DNA of 64,000 nucleotides, taken from NCBI RefSeq assembly GCF_002999335.1, contig NW_020312761.1, positions 62,001-126,000 on the forward strand, in the 5' to 3' direction. The stretch comes from Cyclospora cayetanensis (Eukaryota > Apicomplexa > Conoidasida > Eucoccidiorida > Eimeriidae). Each line of letters starts with the position of its first letter. Position 1 is the first letter of the stretch. Both the position numbers and the translations under genes were made by a program. This document shows, one piece after another, positions 47,001-56,846 of this stretch. The notes under the pieces are model-generated. The model was not told the origin of the DNA, did no database searches, and saw only the letters and a list, made by a program, of their open reading frames with translations.

Positions 47001-50000
47001 GTAACAAGGGGAGTGCGGCAGCAGCTCCCGACCTGCATAGCTGCTCCAGGTGCTGCGAGAAGGCCGCACGAATCAAGTCTGCATGCGCTTCCCAATTGGG
47101 GTCAAAGAGCGACGGGGGGGCTGTAGCGTCGCTGGTACTTCTGCTGCTTCCTGCGACGAACCAAAGGATTACAGAAGCCGCCGTGCGCCCTTTCAGCCGA
47201 AAGCTCCCCATGTATCCCTTTTAAAACACCGGGCAAGCGAGGCCTTTTGAAGCATCCCTGAAAGCGCTCTCACGTTTCCACATGTCGCCTCAACAGCACA
47301 CACGCTTCCGTAGCCTTCTTGCCACGCGCAGGAGTAGACGCGCACTCGAGCTGTATCCTCACCTGAGCGCTCCCAAGTCCACCGAATTCGGCTGCTTAGC
47401 CAGCCACTGCCTCCGCTGGCTAAGGGCGTGGCAAACGCGTCAGAAGAAGCCTGCTCCTGCTGATACTGAGCAGCGTTGCTGGTGACTGCTGCCCCTTCGC
47501 CGCTGGATGAGGGAGTAGCGGCTTCCTGAGACGGAGTTTGTGCCCCCAGAGCGACAGCTTCCTCAAATAGGTGCTTGCCGTCTTCGTCGAGCTGACGGCT
47601 GCCATCGCCGCTGCTGTTGCTGCTTTGCCCCCTACTTCCGTCCGCTGGCAAAGCGTCCCCCTGCTTCTGCTGCTGCAAGAAATCCGTCCTGCTGGAGCTC
47701 CCTCCTCCTCCTGAAGGGGGGCTGACAGCCTGGGAGAAGTCTGTCAAGGCAGCGCCTCTCGAGGGAGATCCGCCTGCTGCACCGCGACAGAAACGGAGCA
47801 GAAATGCTTGCATTCTCCGGTGTTCGCTTGCGAGATACGCTTTTCCGAAATCTATTTCTTTTCGACGCCCTAAGCGCCTGTCTCTCGAAAAAGTGGCCTA
47901 CACAGTGCGCCTCAACGAGGGGGGGAGCCTTGCCTCACAAGGCGACTCTGAGCTCTCGCGACAGCACGCCTAAGTGCACACTTACCTTCATCTTTGCCTT
48001 TGAGAAAGGGGAGCCCATGAGCTGCAGCATGGCTGGCAAGAGTCGAAATGGTCTGCTGCAGGAGGTCTGTGGCGTGCTTTGAGAGGCTGCTGCTGTTTGG
48101 GGTCTGTCCATCGAGGGACTGACTTCCAAGGAAAGCTGTTTCCCGTGCAATGCGCTGAGCGAAGTGCTCCTCCCACGCTGTCAATTGCAGCAGCGGCACC
48201 AGGAGATGGTTCTGAATTGCTACCTCCAGCGCGTCCACGTCGACTGTACACACAGCAAAAGGAGCATTGTTCCCCCACAAACAGCAACACCCCGCAAGCG
48301 ACTGAGACTACCGACCGGCACTGCCAGCTTCCTGCATGCACACTCAGAATAGCCCCTTCTCCCTCCCTTCGCCTCGACGCTTCTGACAAAGTGCCGCGAA
48401 CGAACAACGCGCCACGCAGAGGGGGACAAAACGGCGACACTGCATGCGCCTTAGGGCTTGGGTGTGAACGGCGTGTGTGTGAGTCTTGCCCGTGATGTCT
48501 GGCTTCCCAACTGGATGTGTCGCTACTGCCCGATTCGTGGTGGCTATGAGGAAGCCTCGCTTTTGCAGCAAGAGATCGTCGACGAGCTCTAGAGGGAGCA
48601 GGGGGAAGAAAGCCGAGCGGGAATCGAAGATCCTGAAGGGCAGTCCATGACGCTTCCATCGGTATTCGTGTTCTCCGAAGCCATCGCTTGAAAATCCACA
48701 TGCCAGCCCACCTGTACAACAGAACACAAGCCGTGTAGACTGCCGACTGCCCCTCAGGCACCTGCTCTTCGGCAACCCCTTTTCGCGAGGCGGGAACGAG
48801 GCTTTGTCTCCCCAGCGCCCGTGCGCAGACACATCGCTCACGCACAAAACAGCAGCAGCGCACCTGGCAAAAGCGAGATCAGGGAGAGGACGGCAGTGGA
48901 GGCCTTTGACGCGTCTCGAGAAAAGAAGAGGATTTTGCTTTCTAGCAGCAGCGCCTTCACCAGCACGAGAAGCTGCTCTGTTCTCAACAGCGCACAGGGT
49001 GAACAGCAGCCTTTGCAGTGCAAGGACTGCGCCTCCCAGCCTCGACGATCGAAATCAGTCAAAAACGCTCCTGCCGAGAGCGCACGACCGAAACACGCAG
49101 TACGCGTAGCAAGAAAAGCAGCGAGAGAGGGACAGAGAGAAGAGAGACACAATAAAGGGAAACGAGGCAAAACAGCGCACGGGGGTTCATGGCCATTATA
49201 AACGGTGGGAGACCACCCTCCAGGTTGAACGTGATCTCCGTGTAACGCAGCAGATGGAAATTGACGGTGTTCAGCTGATCGTACAACTGCAGAAGAACCT
49301 GCGTAGGCAATCCCGAGGAGCTCTCAGCGGTCGAACGCCCACCCCCTGAAGCCGTCTCCATCAACTCAAAGAAGGCTGCGCTAACGGGAAGGAGACGAAA
49401 GAGCAATAAGCCCCAGAAGGGGATGCGCGCCACGACGCAGACAGCGCAAAGGCCTTCTGAAGACTCGGGGGCAGAGACTTCCCACTGGCAAAACGCACAT
49501 ACACACACGCGTGTGCAGAGGCTCACATACGTATAGCCACCTCCCCTCTAATTAGCTTTCTCCACTCCCCTTGGCCTTGCTAGTCTAGTTGGACCCCTTT
49601 CACCCCTCCAGCGCTAATAGCCGCCTTGCCAGTCTGTTCTCTCTCTTTCTCTCCCTGTCTCTATTTCTATCTCCTTCTCTGTCTCTCGTCCTCTTTCTTC
49701 CGCTGCCTCTAGTTCGCTTTCCTCCGCTGTCTCTAGTTCTCTTCCTTTCTCCATCTGTTTTTCCCTATCTTTTCCTGTTTCTATTTCTCTTTCTCTCTCT
49801 ATCTCGTTTTCTCTTTCTCGTTTTCTCTATCTCGTTTTCTCTTTCTTTCTCTGTTTTTCTCTCTTTCTCTCTTTCTCTGTCTCTATTTTTCTTTCTTTCT
49901 CTGTCTCTATTTTTCTTTCTTTCTCTGTCTCTAGTTCTCTTTCTTTCCCTGTCTCTATTTCTCTCTCTTTCTCTGTTTTTATTTCTCTTTCTCTCTTTCT

Positions 50001-51223
50001 CTGCCTCTCTCTCTCCTTGCCACCCAACGAACCCCTTGTTTTCTCACCAGCCGTTCGCGCCGTGCAGAATAGCAAGACACACCAAAGAGGGAGCACGAAC
50101 TCTTTTCCATCGGCACGGTGAAGAAAAGATGAGAGGACAGCCGCATGTCTGCCGCAGCTTGCCCCCCACTTCCTAAGAAGCCGCCTGTGAGGCCGTCAAC
50201 GGACTCCCCCTGCAGCAGCGATCCGCAGCCTGAAGGCAATTCTTCGGGAAGAGCGAAGCGCTCTATCCACTGCAGCAGCCGCGTCGAGCCGCTGTTCAAA
50301 TTCCAGGGAAAGTTGCCTTGTTCGGCCGCCTGGGAGTGCCCTCGCCACACAGATCGCTGCACGCAATGAAGCGCACGAAGCAGCAGCAGGAGACGTGCAG
50401 CAGCAACCTCCAAGCCGATGCAGAGGCCTCGCCAAGGCGCTACACACGAACCGCCTTGCAGGCGCATGCAGCTTTTGCAAAGACTCGCGCAGAAAAGTGC
50501 CTGCCGAGCCACTGCCGCTTGCAACAGCGCAGGACGGAAGAGGAGGAGTTTCGCCGGATGCGTCACTTCGAGACAAGCAGCAGCCGTCGAGAAGAAGGAG
50601 GAGAGGCGGGGTCTTTTAGAGGGTGCAGCACCAGGCAGCAGCGTAAATTCAGGAGGAGACTGGCTTGAAAGAGGCGCTAAGAGAGAGGTCTCTTCTCAAG
50701 AAACGAGGAGAAGGAGGCGCGAAACGATCAGGAAGGATAGCGGCAGCAAAAGAACGGAAAGAGCAACAACGCAGCTCTCTGTACATACAGGCCGCCGCTG
50801 TGGGTAAGTCGCGTGCATCGGAGTGGAGAGTTTAACAAAAAGGCGGAAGCAGAAACGCAGGGAAGAGCCAGAGAGGGCGGCAGAGGCGAAGGAGGTCGGC
50901 TGTGTACCTCTGTGTATCGTGCGAGATCGTGAGAATGCAGAGGCAAACAGTTGCATGGCGCCTGCTGATGCGCGAAAAGAACTTCTGGACGCCGCAAGGC
51001 GGCCTTTGCAACTACAAATATTCTGCATGCGGCAAAGCAGTAACACACACACACAGTCGCCGTCCGTCAAGCCCCCTCCAACCCAGTAGAAAAGACGCTT
51101 TCTCCAAGAATTAGAAGTAAACCTACCCGATAATGGGAGGACCATCTGTCTCTGGTCTGTAAACCCAGGAACCTTCGGATGCTCGAGAAATCCGATGAGC
51201 CGCACGGCCGCTTGCGTTGGCAG

Positions 51224-51256
<33 letters not shown>

Positions 51257-51755
51257 AGCTGCTGCTGCTGCTGCTGCTTTCGTTGGAAGGGCCCTTGCCG
51301 CTGCTGTTGACTGCTGCTGTCGTTCGCTGCTCCCCCTTAGCCGTCCCGCGTCTGCTCCTGCAGACGGTTTGCACTTCTGCATAGCCCTCTCTTCCCCGAC
51401 AGGAAGCAGGCCGTGCAGCTGCAGAAGCGTAGGAGCGTGCTGCTGCTCCTCCTTCTCCTTCTCTTCCTGCCTTTTCTTTGGGGAATCCAGCACAAGGGGG
51501 TGCCCCCTCTTTGGAAGGGGAGGAAGTCGCTGCTGGCGAGCCACTTTTAAGGGCTTCTTGAGCCATCTCAGGGGAGGCATCTAGGTGTACAGACACCCCA
51601 GCGGCGAGCGCTCCCAGGCGGCGTGCTCCCGCGGCGAGGAGGTCTTCTTCTTGTTCCGAATCATCGTCTCCAATCGCGAAAACAGACTTCCCTGGATGCA
51701 TAAAGAATGCTTGTTTTGGCAGCGAACTGCTCTGTGGAGCTAGTAGAGACTGCAC
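44099..51755 (-). CDS. AVL9-type DENN-domain protein fused to C-terminal MORN repeats
   Basis: AVL9 proteins act in late secretory (Golgi to plasma membrane) transport and belong to the DENN superfamily. Exon 51126-51755 is a disordered N-terminus (poly-Ser). Exon 50908-51022 starts the domain (PIIGIFVVAKAALRRPEVLF). Exon 50048-50356 has HLFFTVP and LFGVSCYSARR, matching the AVL9 FGISCYRQ block. The exon from 49484 has IPFWGLLLFRLLPVSAAFFE, and exon 48864 to about 49078 has LVKALLLESKILFF and LSLISLLPG. The exon starting at 48711 has GLPFRIFDSRSAFFPLLP, and exon 47986-48243 is helical. Near 46.7 kb FGAEWLTAWTETYNFQ joins in phase 0 to AWLQEHRLPS. MORN repeats follow: YEGQFAASLRHGDGIY, YDGSWFCDERHGHGV, YVGQWQHNKKSGEGH, YEGEFAKGRFEGLGKL, YDGQWRGGLRHGAGV and YEGQWMDGMRHGKGV. 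The stop is at 44099. MORN repeats usually bind membranes or scaffold the cytoskeleton. The Met at 51755 is a best guess. Two separate genes are unlikely because the phase is kept at the junction. Confidence 0.8.
46269..46500. repeat. (CACATA)n microsatellite in the intron joining the AVL9 and MORN parts
   Basis: About 230 bp of CACACA, CATACACA and ACATAAACAC repeats lie in the intron between the AVL9 C-terminal exon (near 46.7 kb) and the first MORN exon (about 45974-46166). Confidence 0.9.
49630..50025. repeat. CT-rich (TTTCTC)n repeat filling an AVL9 intron
   Basis: Nearly 400 bp of CTCTTTCT, CTGTCTCTA and TTTTCTC repeats lie in the intron between exon 50048-50356 and the exon starting at 49484. 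On the coding strand this is a GA-rich tract directly after the splice donor. Confidence 0.9.
51221..51290. repeat. (CTG)n trinucleotide run encoding poly-Ser near the AVL9 N-terminus
   Basis: GCTGCTGCTG repeats on the plus strand read AGC on the coding strand. They give a run of about 20 serines with a single Cys within exon 51126-51755. Confidence 0.9.
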
Positions 51756-52985
51756 GCCGCGTGTCGCAGCCAGCAGTGGGGATCAGCAGGGTCGGAGAGC
51801 CACGCGTGTCAAGTTTGCGATTTGCGATGTTTCCGTCTGCCGTAGGGGAGCAGCAAGGGGAGCAGGGGGAAGAACCTGCTGGCGTGGGCTGCTCTAGTTG
51901 GCGCTGCTGTGAGGGGCCTACGCAAACGTGCTGCAGTCTTCACAACGGCGTATTCAACGAAGGGAGGCAATGCCGATCGTGCGTTCAAAGCGGCAAGGCA
52001 ACGCGTTACGGGGAATGGAAGCTGGGAAGAAGTCGCCACAAAGGATTGAGGCAATAAGACCTCCAGCGCCTTACTCCGGGGGCAGGGGAAACTCCCGACG
52101 CGGCGCACGCGAGAAAGCCTTATAGAGATATACATATACATGCATATGTATGTGCCTTCCACTCGAACGGCCGCAAGCTCGAGAGGCGGAAGCAGTGGGC
52201 AGGGGACAAGCCAAGGATGGCAAGGAGTCACGCGTCTCCAGCTGTGCTAGTGCCGCTGCAATCTCAAGGCAGATTCTGGAGGCATGGAAACAGCCAAACT
52301 GGCGGATGTATTGGGGATCGAGACGAGCAGTGCAAGGAGGGCAACACGGGATTAGTAGAGAGCAGCCCTTTGGGGGCGTTCCCAAGTTGTGCAAGTGACT
52401 ATATGGAGGGCGGTGCCTGTTTAGACGGATCGGTTGGGAAATGATCGCATGAGAAGAAAGCGAAACGCGGCATAAACAGGTGGAATCGAAAGAGGAACAA
52501 AGCACCCATAACAGAATTGGGGAGCAGGGGGGCCGACCGCTGTGCTGCGTCGAGGACACAGTCTATATCGAGGGCGTCAAATGCCTCTATTGACGCAACA
52601 AATGAATTCACCCGCTTTGTCTCTGCCCAGTTATGTGGTTTCGAAAAAGGAAGGAATGAGAACAGGAAGGACGGGAGAAAACCAACAAACAGGAAAACGC
52701 CCACTGTATTATTACGCTGGTGCTCCTGCTACGAAGGGCAGCGGCCTCTGACTTTCAAAGATACAAAGGGGCGAGTATTTGAAAAGCGATGAGATATACG
52801 TTGTATTTTACTGAAATGTTGCCCAGAATGCTTTGCTTTATGGGTTCGTGAAGTAGTTGCGTGGAATGACAGAACATTTAGGTGCACAACCACGGATATC
52901 TATAGATACGTATAGCTGCATACACACCGGGGAGGTAGGCCGTGCGCCTATAGTCATATACGATTACGATTATACTAGTTTCTTA
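51756..52985. other. 5' flank of the AVL9-MORN gene, no gene recognised
   Basis: About 1.2 kb upstream of the minus-strand start. Open frames on both strands are short and show no recognisable domain; the longest is 162 codons on the minus strand from 52559. It may contain the promoter or a non-coding first exon. A short TATACATATACATGCATATG run is at about 52128. Confidence 0.45.
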
Positions 52986-52989
52986 GTAA

Positions 52990-53573
52990 CAGTCCTCTTC
53001 TCCTATCAGTGGTCATTCGCCTCCATTGGAAGCCAACGAGTTCCGCATGGAAGAAGGCAGAGCGAAAAGTTCTTCTCTCAGCAGCAGAACTGTATGGAAT
53101 GTCTCCATAAGAACAAGCAGAATATCAGCAAGGCCAAACAGATCTTTATGCGTTTCCTGATCATATGCGGTAATTTTAAACACATAAGCTTGGGATTCAG
53201 CCATAGTGGGATATAGTGGCATGGGGTAATGGCTGTAGCACATGAAACAACTCAGAATGGGCAAAGAAGAACTAGCAAAAGCTGATGAAGAGGCTTGCAA
53301 AGGATACAGTAGGACGCTTGAGGGAAGTGAGCTACAAGTGAACAGAGTAGGCGTGCGCGACTTACCCCGGCTCCGTTTACATACTACGATTTGGTTGCTG
53401 GTCTTCAATCCTCACTCAGGAAGTTGCAATTTCTGTACTTTATCATTGAGCGAGCTCTAGCGATAGACTACAAGGAAGACAAGTTTAAAGTCTGCCAAGA
53501 AGCGAAAGCGGCGCCTAAAGGACCAGAAGCTGCTAGACAGTTTGTCGAGTCTGCAGTAAGATTGGTCACCTAG
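52990..53573 (+). CDS. Possible small two-exon gene of unknown function
   Basis: Weak candidate. A plus-strand reading from about 53007 to 53169 contains QQQNCMECLHKNKQ and KAKQIFMRFLII and ends at a GTAATT donor-like site. A second reading, about 53343-53573, starts after an AG and reads APFTYYDLVAGLQSSLRKLQ, then ERALAIDYKEDKFKVCQE, ending with a stop at 53573. The second part has a protein-like composition (charged, helical). No start codon, domain or family was recognised. The minus strand of 53018-53206 also holds a 62-codon open frame starting MAESQAYVFKIT, so strand and reality are both uncertain. Confidence 0.25.
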
Positions 53574-55911
53574 GGGTCAAGAACAAAAAGTGTAGATGCT
53601 GATTCGCAAGCAAAAGCGATACATGGATTCGTGATGTGTGTACTTGCATACTCGAATTACTGTGAGGTCAGGTGTGGCGAAATTTGTCCAACTAAAAGCA
53701 TATTAATTACTAGCTTCAGCCGCCACAACGTAATTCTTCGACAGATTCCGCGATTGCTGTGCATAAATATCGTGATTTGGAAAGTCAATAGGATCAAAAC
53801 TCTTATTCAAGATAGCTGTGTGTGTGAAACTGTCTCTGTTAGCCCGAAAGTGGATGAGCGGGCGATGTAACACTGAAGTACTTTCCACTACACTACTTAT
53901 GTCCAACTAAGAACCCTTGAACAATTGCCTTAACGGGGTTTCCTGTCGAGATGCCCTATTTGTTGCACAGAACTGTTAGTGCAGCACAACGAGATGCAGT
54001 GCTGCCTGCGCATGATCTTGATGCTAAGTATAACTTAGTTGTGAATGCTCAGAGTGGGCGGTGCAGCAACACGCAACCCAGCTATTCCTCTTCGCTCATG
54101 AGAAGAACTAACAGGGATAAGGACACGAGCAGGAGTAAGACTTCTCGCTTCTATCACGCTTGTCCATGGTCTAGGATCATTTGTCTACTTACAAAGACCT
54201 TTGATGGAATGTCAACAATGTAGGTAACTACACCCATAGTAGACCCCTTCTCTCGTCAGTCCAGGCGTCCGTCACCTCATGGCAAGAAGTGAAGATGTAT
54301 CTTGTAAAAGAAAACCAGACGCTCTCTTTATTCGCTTTCCTGGCCTTCCTCTCGAGGGTTTCCAGAGACGCGCATGCAGCCCAAATCGATGCGAAACCAT
54401 AGGGGCGAAATACCCCGAAATCAGTTCTTAAGACAGACATCTTCCCTCTTTGCGCTCATAGTAAGGGCCACCGGGTCCAAGATTATAATGAACAGTGGGG
54501 AAGTACGAACGGCACACTCTGAGCAGTTCAGGCACTTTCGTGCAGGTGTACAGATTACCTCAGGGCAGAATGGCACGCAACCGATGGGGTAATAATATAA
54601 AGACAATCCAGCTCCGCAATACGCAGAGCAGAGCATCATCGAATTGTGCATTCAGGCCTCATTTAAATCGCTTATTTACTTAAACTAGGGCGAAACGTTT
54701 CCGATTTTGCTTGGGTCGAAGAAATAGATTATCCAGGACGAGAGTACAAAGAAGTGTGCCTTAGCTTGCCTAAGGACAGACACTCCTGGGCACTACTTTT
54801 TTAGTTGTGTCCCTGATTTTTTAGCGCCTCATTTGCTGGAGTTTGAAAGAAATGTTGCACCTTGTGCACTTTTGTGCATACGTTCAGTGACAGGCTTGTT
54901 CGGAGCTCTGAACATTGATCTGGCTTACAGAGGCCAATACAATAGTCAAGTACTGCATGCTCGCAAACGTGTGCATCTGATTTCTCATTTAACACCTTCC
55001 GTGTATGCATGGACACCCCGTTGTCCACAGAAGAACGTGAACCAGAGTCTAACTACAGCGAAACTATGATTGAGGACAGCTAAAAGCCAAAAATAATGAA
55101 TTTAATTGTCGTACTTAACATTCGACAATAAAGGAAACGGCCACACAATGACAGAAACCGCTGGAAGCAAACGCAAGACAAAAATGACCTCTCTCCCTCT
55201 GGCGCCGCGCGCTGTCTGTCGCATGGCCGAATGGTGGCTAATGCCCCACTCCCTTTTTTCTGTTTCTTCGCCTTATCGGCTTGCAAAAGGCAAGAGGAAT
55301 TGTTTTGTCTGCAGATCATCTTGAACCAAGGCAGACATCCCCTGTCGTCTGCCTCCCCTTGTTTCCCTCTCCCTCGTACTCGTTACCCAAAATGGCAGTG
55401 AGTGTACAAACTGGAGATGGGCCTCGCAGGTCTCTGACTTTAAAATGCGGAGGAAAATATTCTGATGTCTGCGGAAAGGCACGAAATGTCGAGGGGGGCC
55501 TCCAGTGCTTATCTGTCTCAATGCTCGCTCAGTTGGGTGTTTGCATGCTTGTTTGGCCGTGTCTCCGATCGTTCTTTCAGCCGGTCATCTGTCTTGTTGT
55601 TGTATTGCTTTTGGGCACTTTTCTGCCAAGGAGAAGATGGATGATCCTCATTATTTAGCTCAAGTGCTGCTCTTTCCTTTGGAAGGCCGATGCGATCCTC
55701 CTTCTCATGGGCGCTTTCATTTTTCGTTGTTTCTGCTTTGCTATCCGTTCTAAAGCCCCTCTTCCATCGCTTGGCACACCCATTTGTTGGATTGGTGCTC
55801 TCTCCCACGTCGCTTGTCTCCCTTTTGGTAGCCGCCCTCCTCCGGCTCCGCCAGTGCCCCGTGCGTTCAAATCACTACTGCTTATTGCGCTCTCGTTCAT
55901 TTCTGTCACGT
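53574..55911. other. About 2.3 kb upstream of RAMP4, no gene recognised
   Basis: This AT-richer, repeat-poor stretch has only short open frames on either strand. The last few hundred bases are pyrimidine-rich with several ATGs before the RAMP4 start and probably include its promoter and 5' UTR, perhaps with a leader intron. No RNA gene was recognised by eye. Confidence 0.45.
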
Positions 55912-56121
55912 ATGGCTCAGGGAACCAGCAGGAAGTATTCCAAGAAGATTGAGGCGTTCGACCGAAGCGTAACCAAGCGCGGTCAGGTTCCCGAGAGCAG
56001 GCAAAAGAAAGGAAAGGGCTACCCAGTGGGTCCAATCGTTTTGGGCGTCTTCCTCTTCGTAGTCGTGGGGTCGGCCATCATTCAAATCATCAGCTCTGCA
56101 CAGAGAGGCGTTCTTCTCTAA
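55912..56121 (+). CDS. RAMP4: RAMP4/SERP-family ribosome-associated ER membrane protein
   Basis: A complete 69-residue protein in a single exon. RAMP4 (SERP1 in mammals) is a tail-anchored ER protein that sits at the Sec61 translocon and is linked to stress protection of nascent membrane proteins. The family pattern is clear: a basic N-terminus (RKYSKKIEAF), the TKRGQVPES block, lysines, then YPVGPIVLG and a single C-terminal membrane segment (VFLFVVVGSAIIQII) ending in a short polar tail. Length and architecture equal those of family members. The start at 55912 gives the expected N-terminal length; longer in-frame upstream extensions are pyrimidine-rich and unlike the family. Confidence 0.93.
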   Translation: MAQGTSRKYSKKIEAFDRSVTKRGQVPESRQKKGKGYPVGPIVLGVFLFVVVGSAIIQIISSAQRGVLL

Positions 56122-56846
56122 ACTTTGACTGCGGTTAGGAGGGCCGCCATGGCATTGTTTAACAGCTCCATTGATTGCTACGGCCAGTTAATGGTTCAGC
56201 TACCAGAGTTGCGGCTTGCTGCCTGTTTATGCTTCTCCGTGTTTTTGTAGCCGTTCATTTTTATCACGGAATTTGATGTTTTTCGCGACCTTTTATTTGA
56301 GCGAGACTGCAGTCGTTATCGATGCTATAGGAATTGGGCAGTATGGAGGGCTAGCTACTGCACCACCCGAGGTCGTTTCTTAGCCCTGTGGCATTCTCTT
56401 AATTAGAGTTCTGTTTTTGAAAGACTGATAGGTGTAGGCTGCAACGCAGCAGCAACTAGTCTAAAGCCAAAGAGAAAAGCTGCGAAAGATGCAGCCCGAG
56501 GAGAGGCAGGACGCACGCTCGAAGCACTGCACATATTATCTCCTTGCGTGAGGGAGCGATCAAAGCGAACACAAAAACAAAGGGAGGCAGAGGCAGAACA
56601 CCGTCATGAGGGAATGGCACTTAGGCTTCACGCTGTCTCGGTCATGGTCTGTGGTGTCGCCGAGTACAGCAGAGAAAGGTGACAAGACGCCCCTCCTAAA
56701 AATTCCGTTTACCTCTCTCCCTTTTTCGACTCATGCGTTCTCCTCCACGAAATAGAGAAACTAAAGCCAGCGAGGGGGCGCAAGGGGGCGGCCGCTTGAT
56801 TGAGGACGAAGAGGTTCCGGTCCGTAGCTCGCCAATGCTATGTTGT
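56122..56846. other. Convergent intergenic region between RAMP4 and the CTL transporter
   Basis: About 725 bp separating two genes that end towards each other. No coding feature is recognised. It should contain both 3' UTRs. Confidence 0.5.

Noticed and set aside
49589..50176. 195-codon plus-strand Leu/Ser/Phe frame resembling a membrane protein
   Set aside because: Translation of a CT-rich simple repeat in an AVL9 intron; hydrophobicity is an artefact of TTT/CTC codons.
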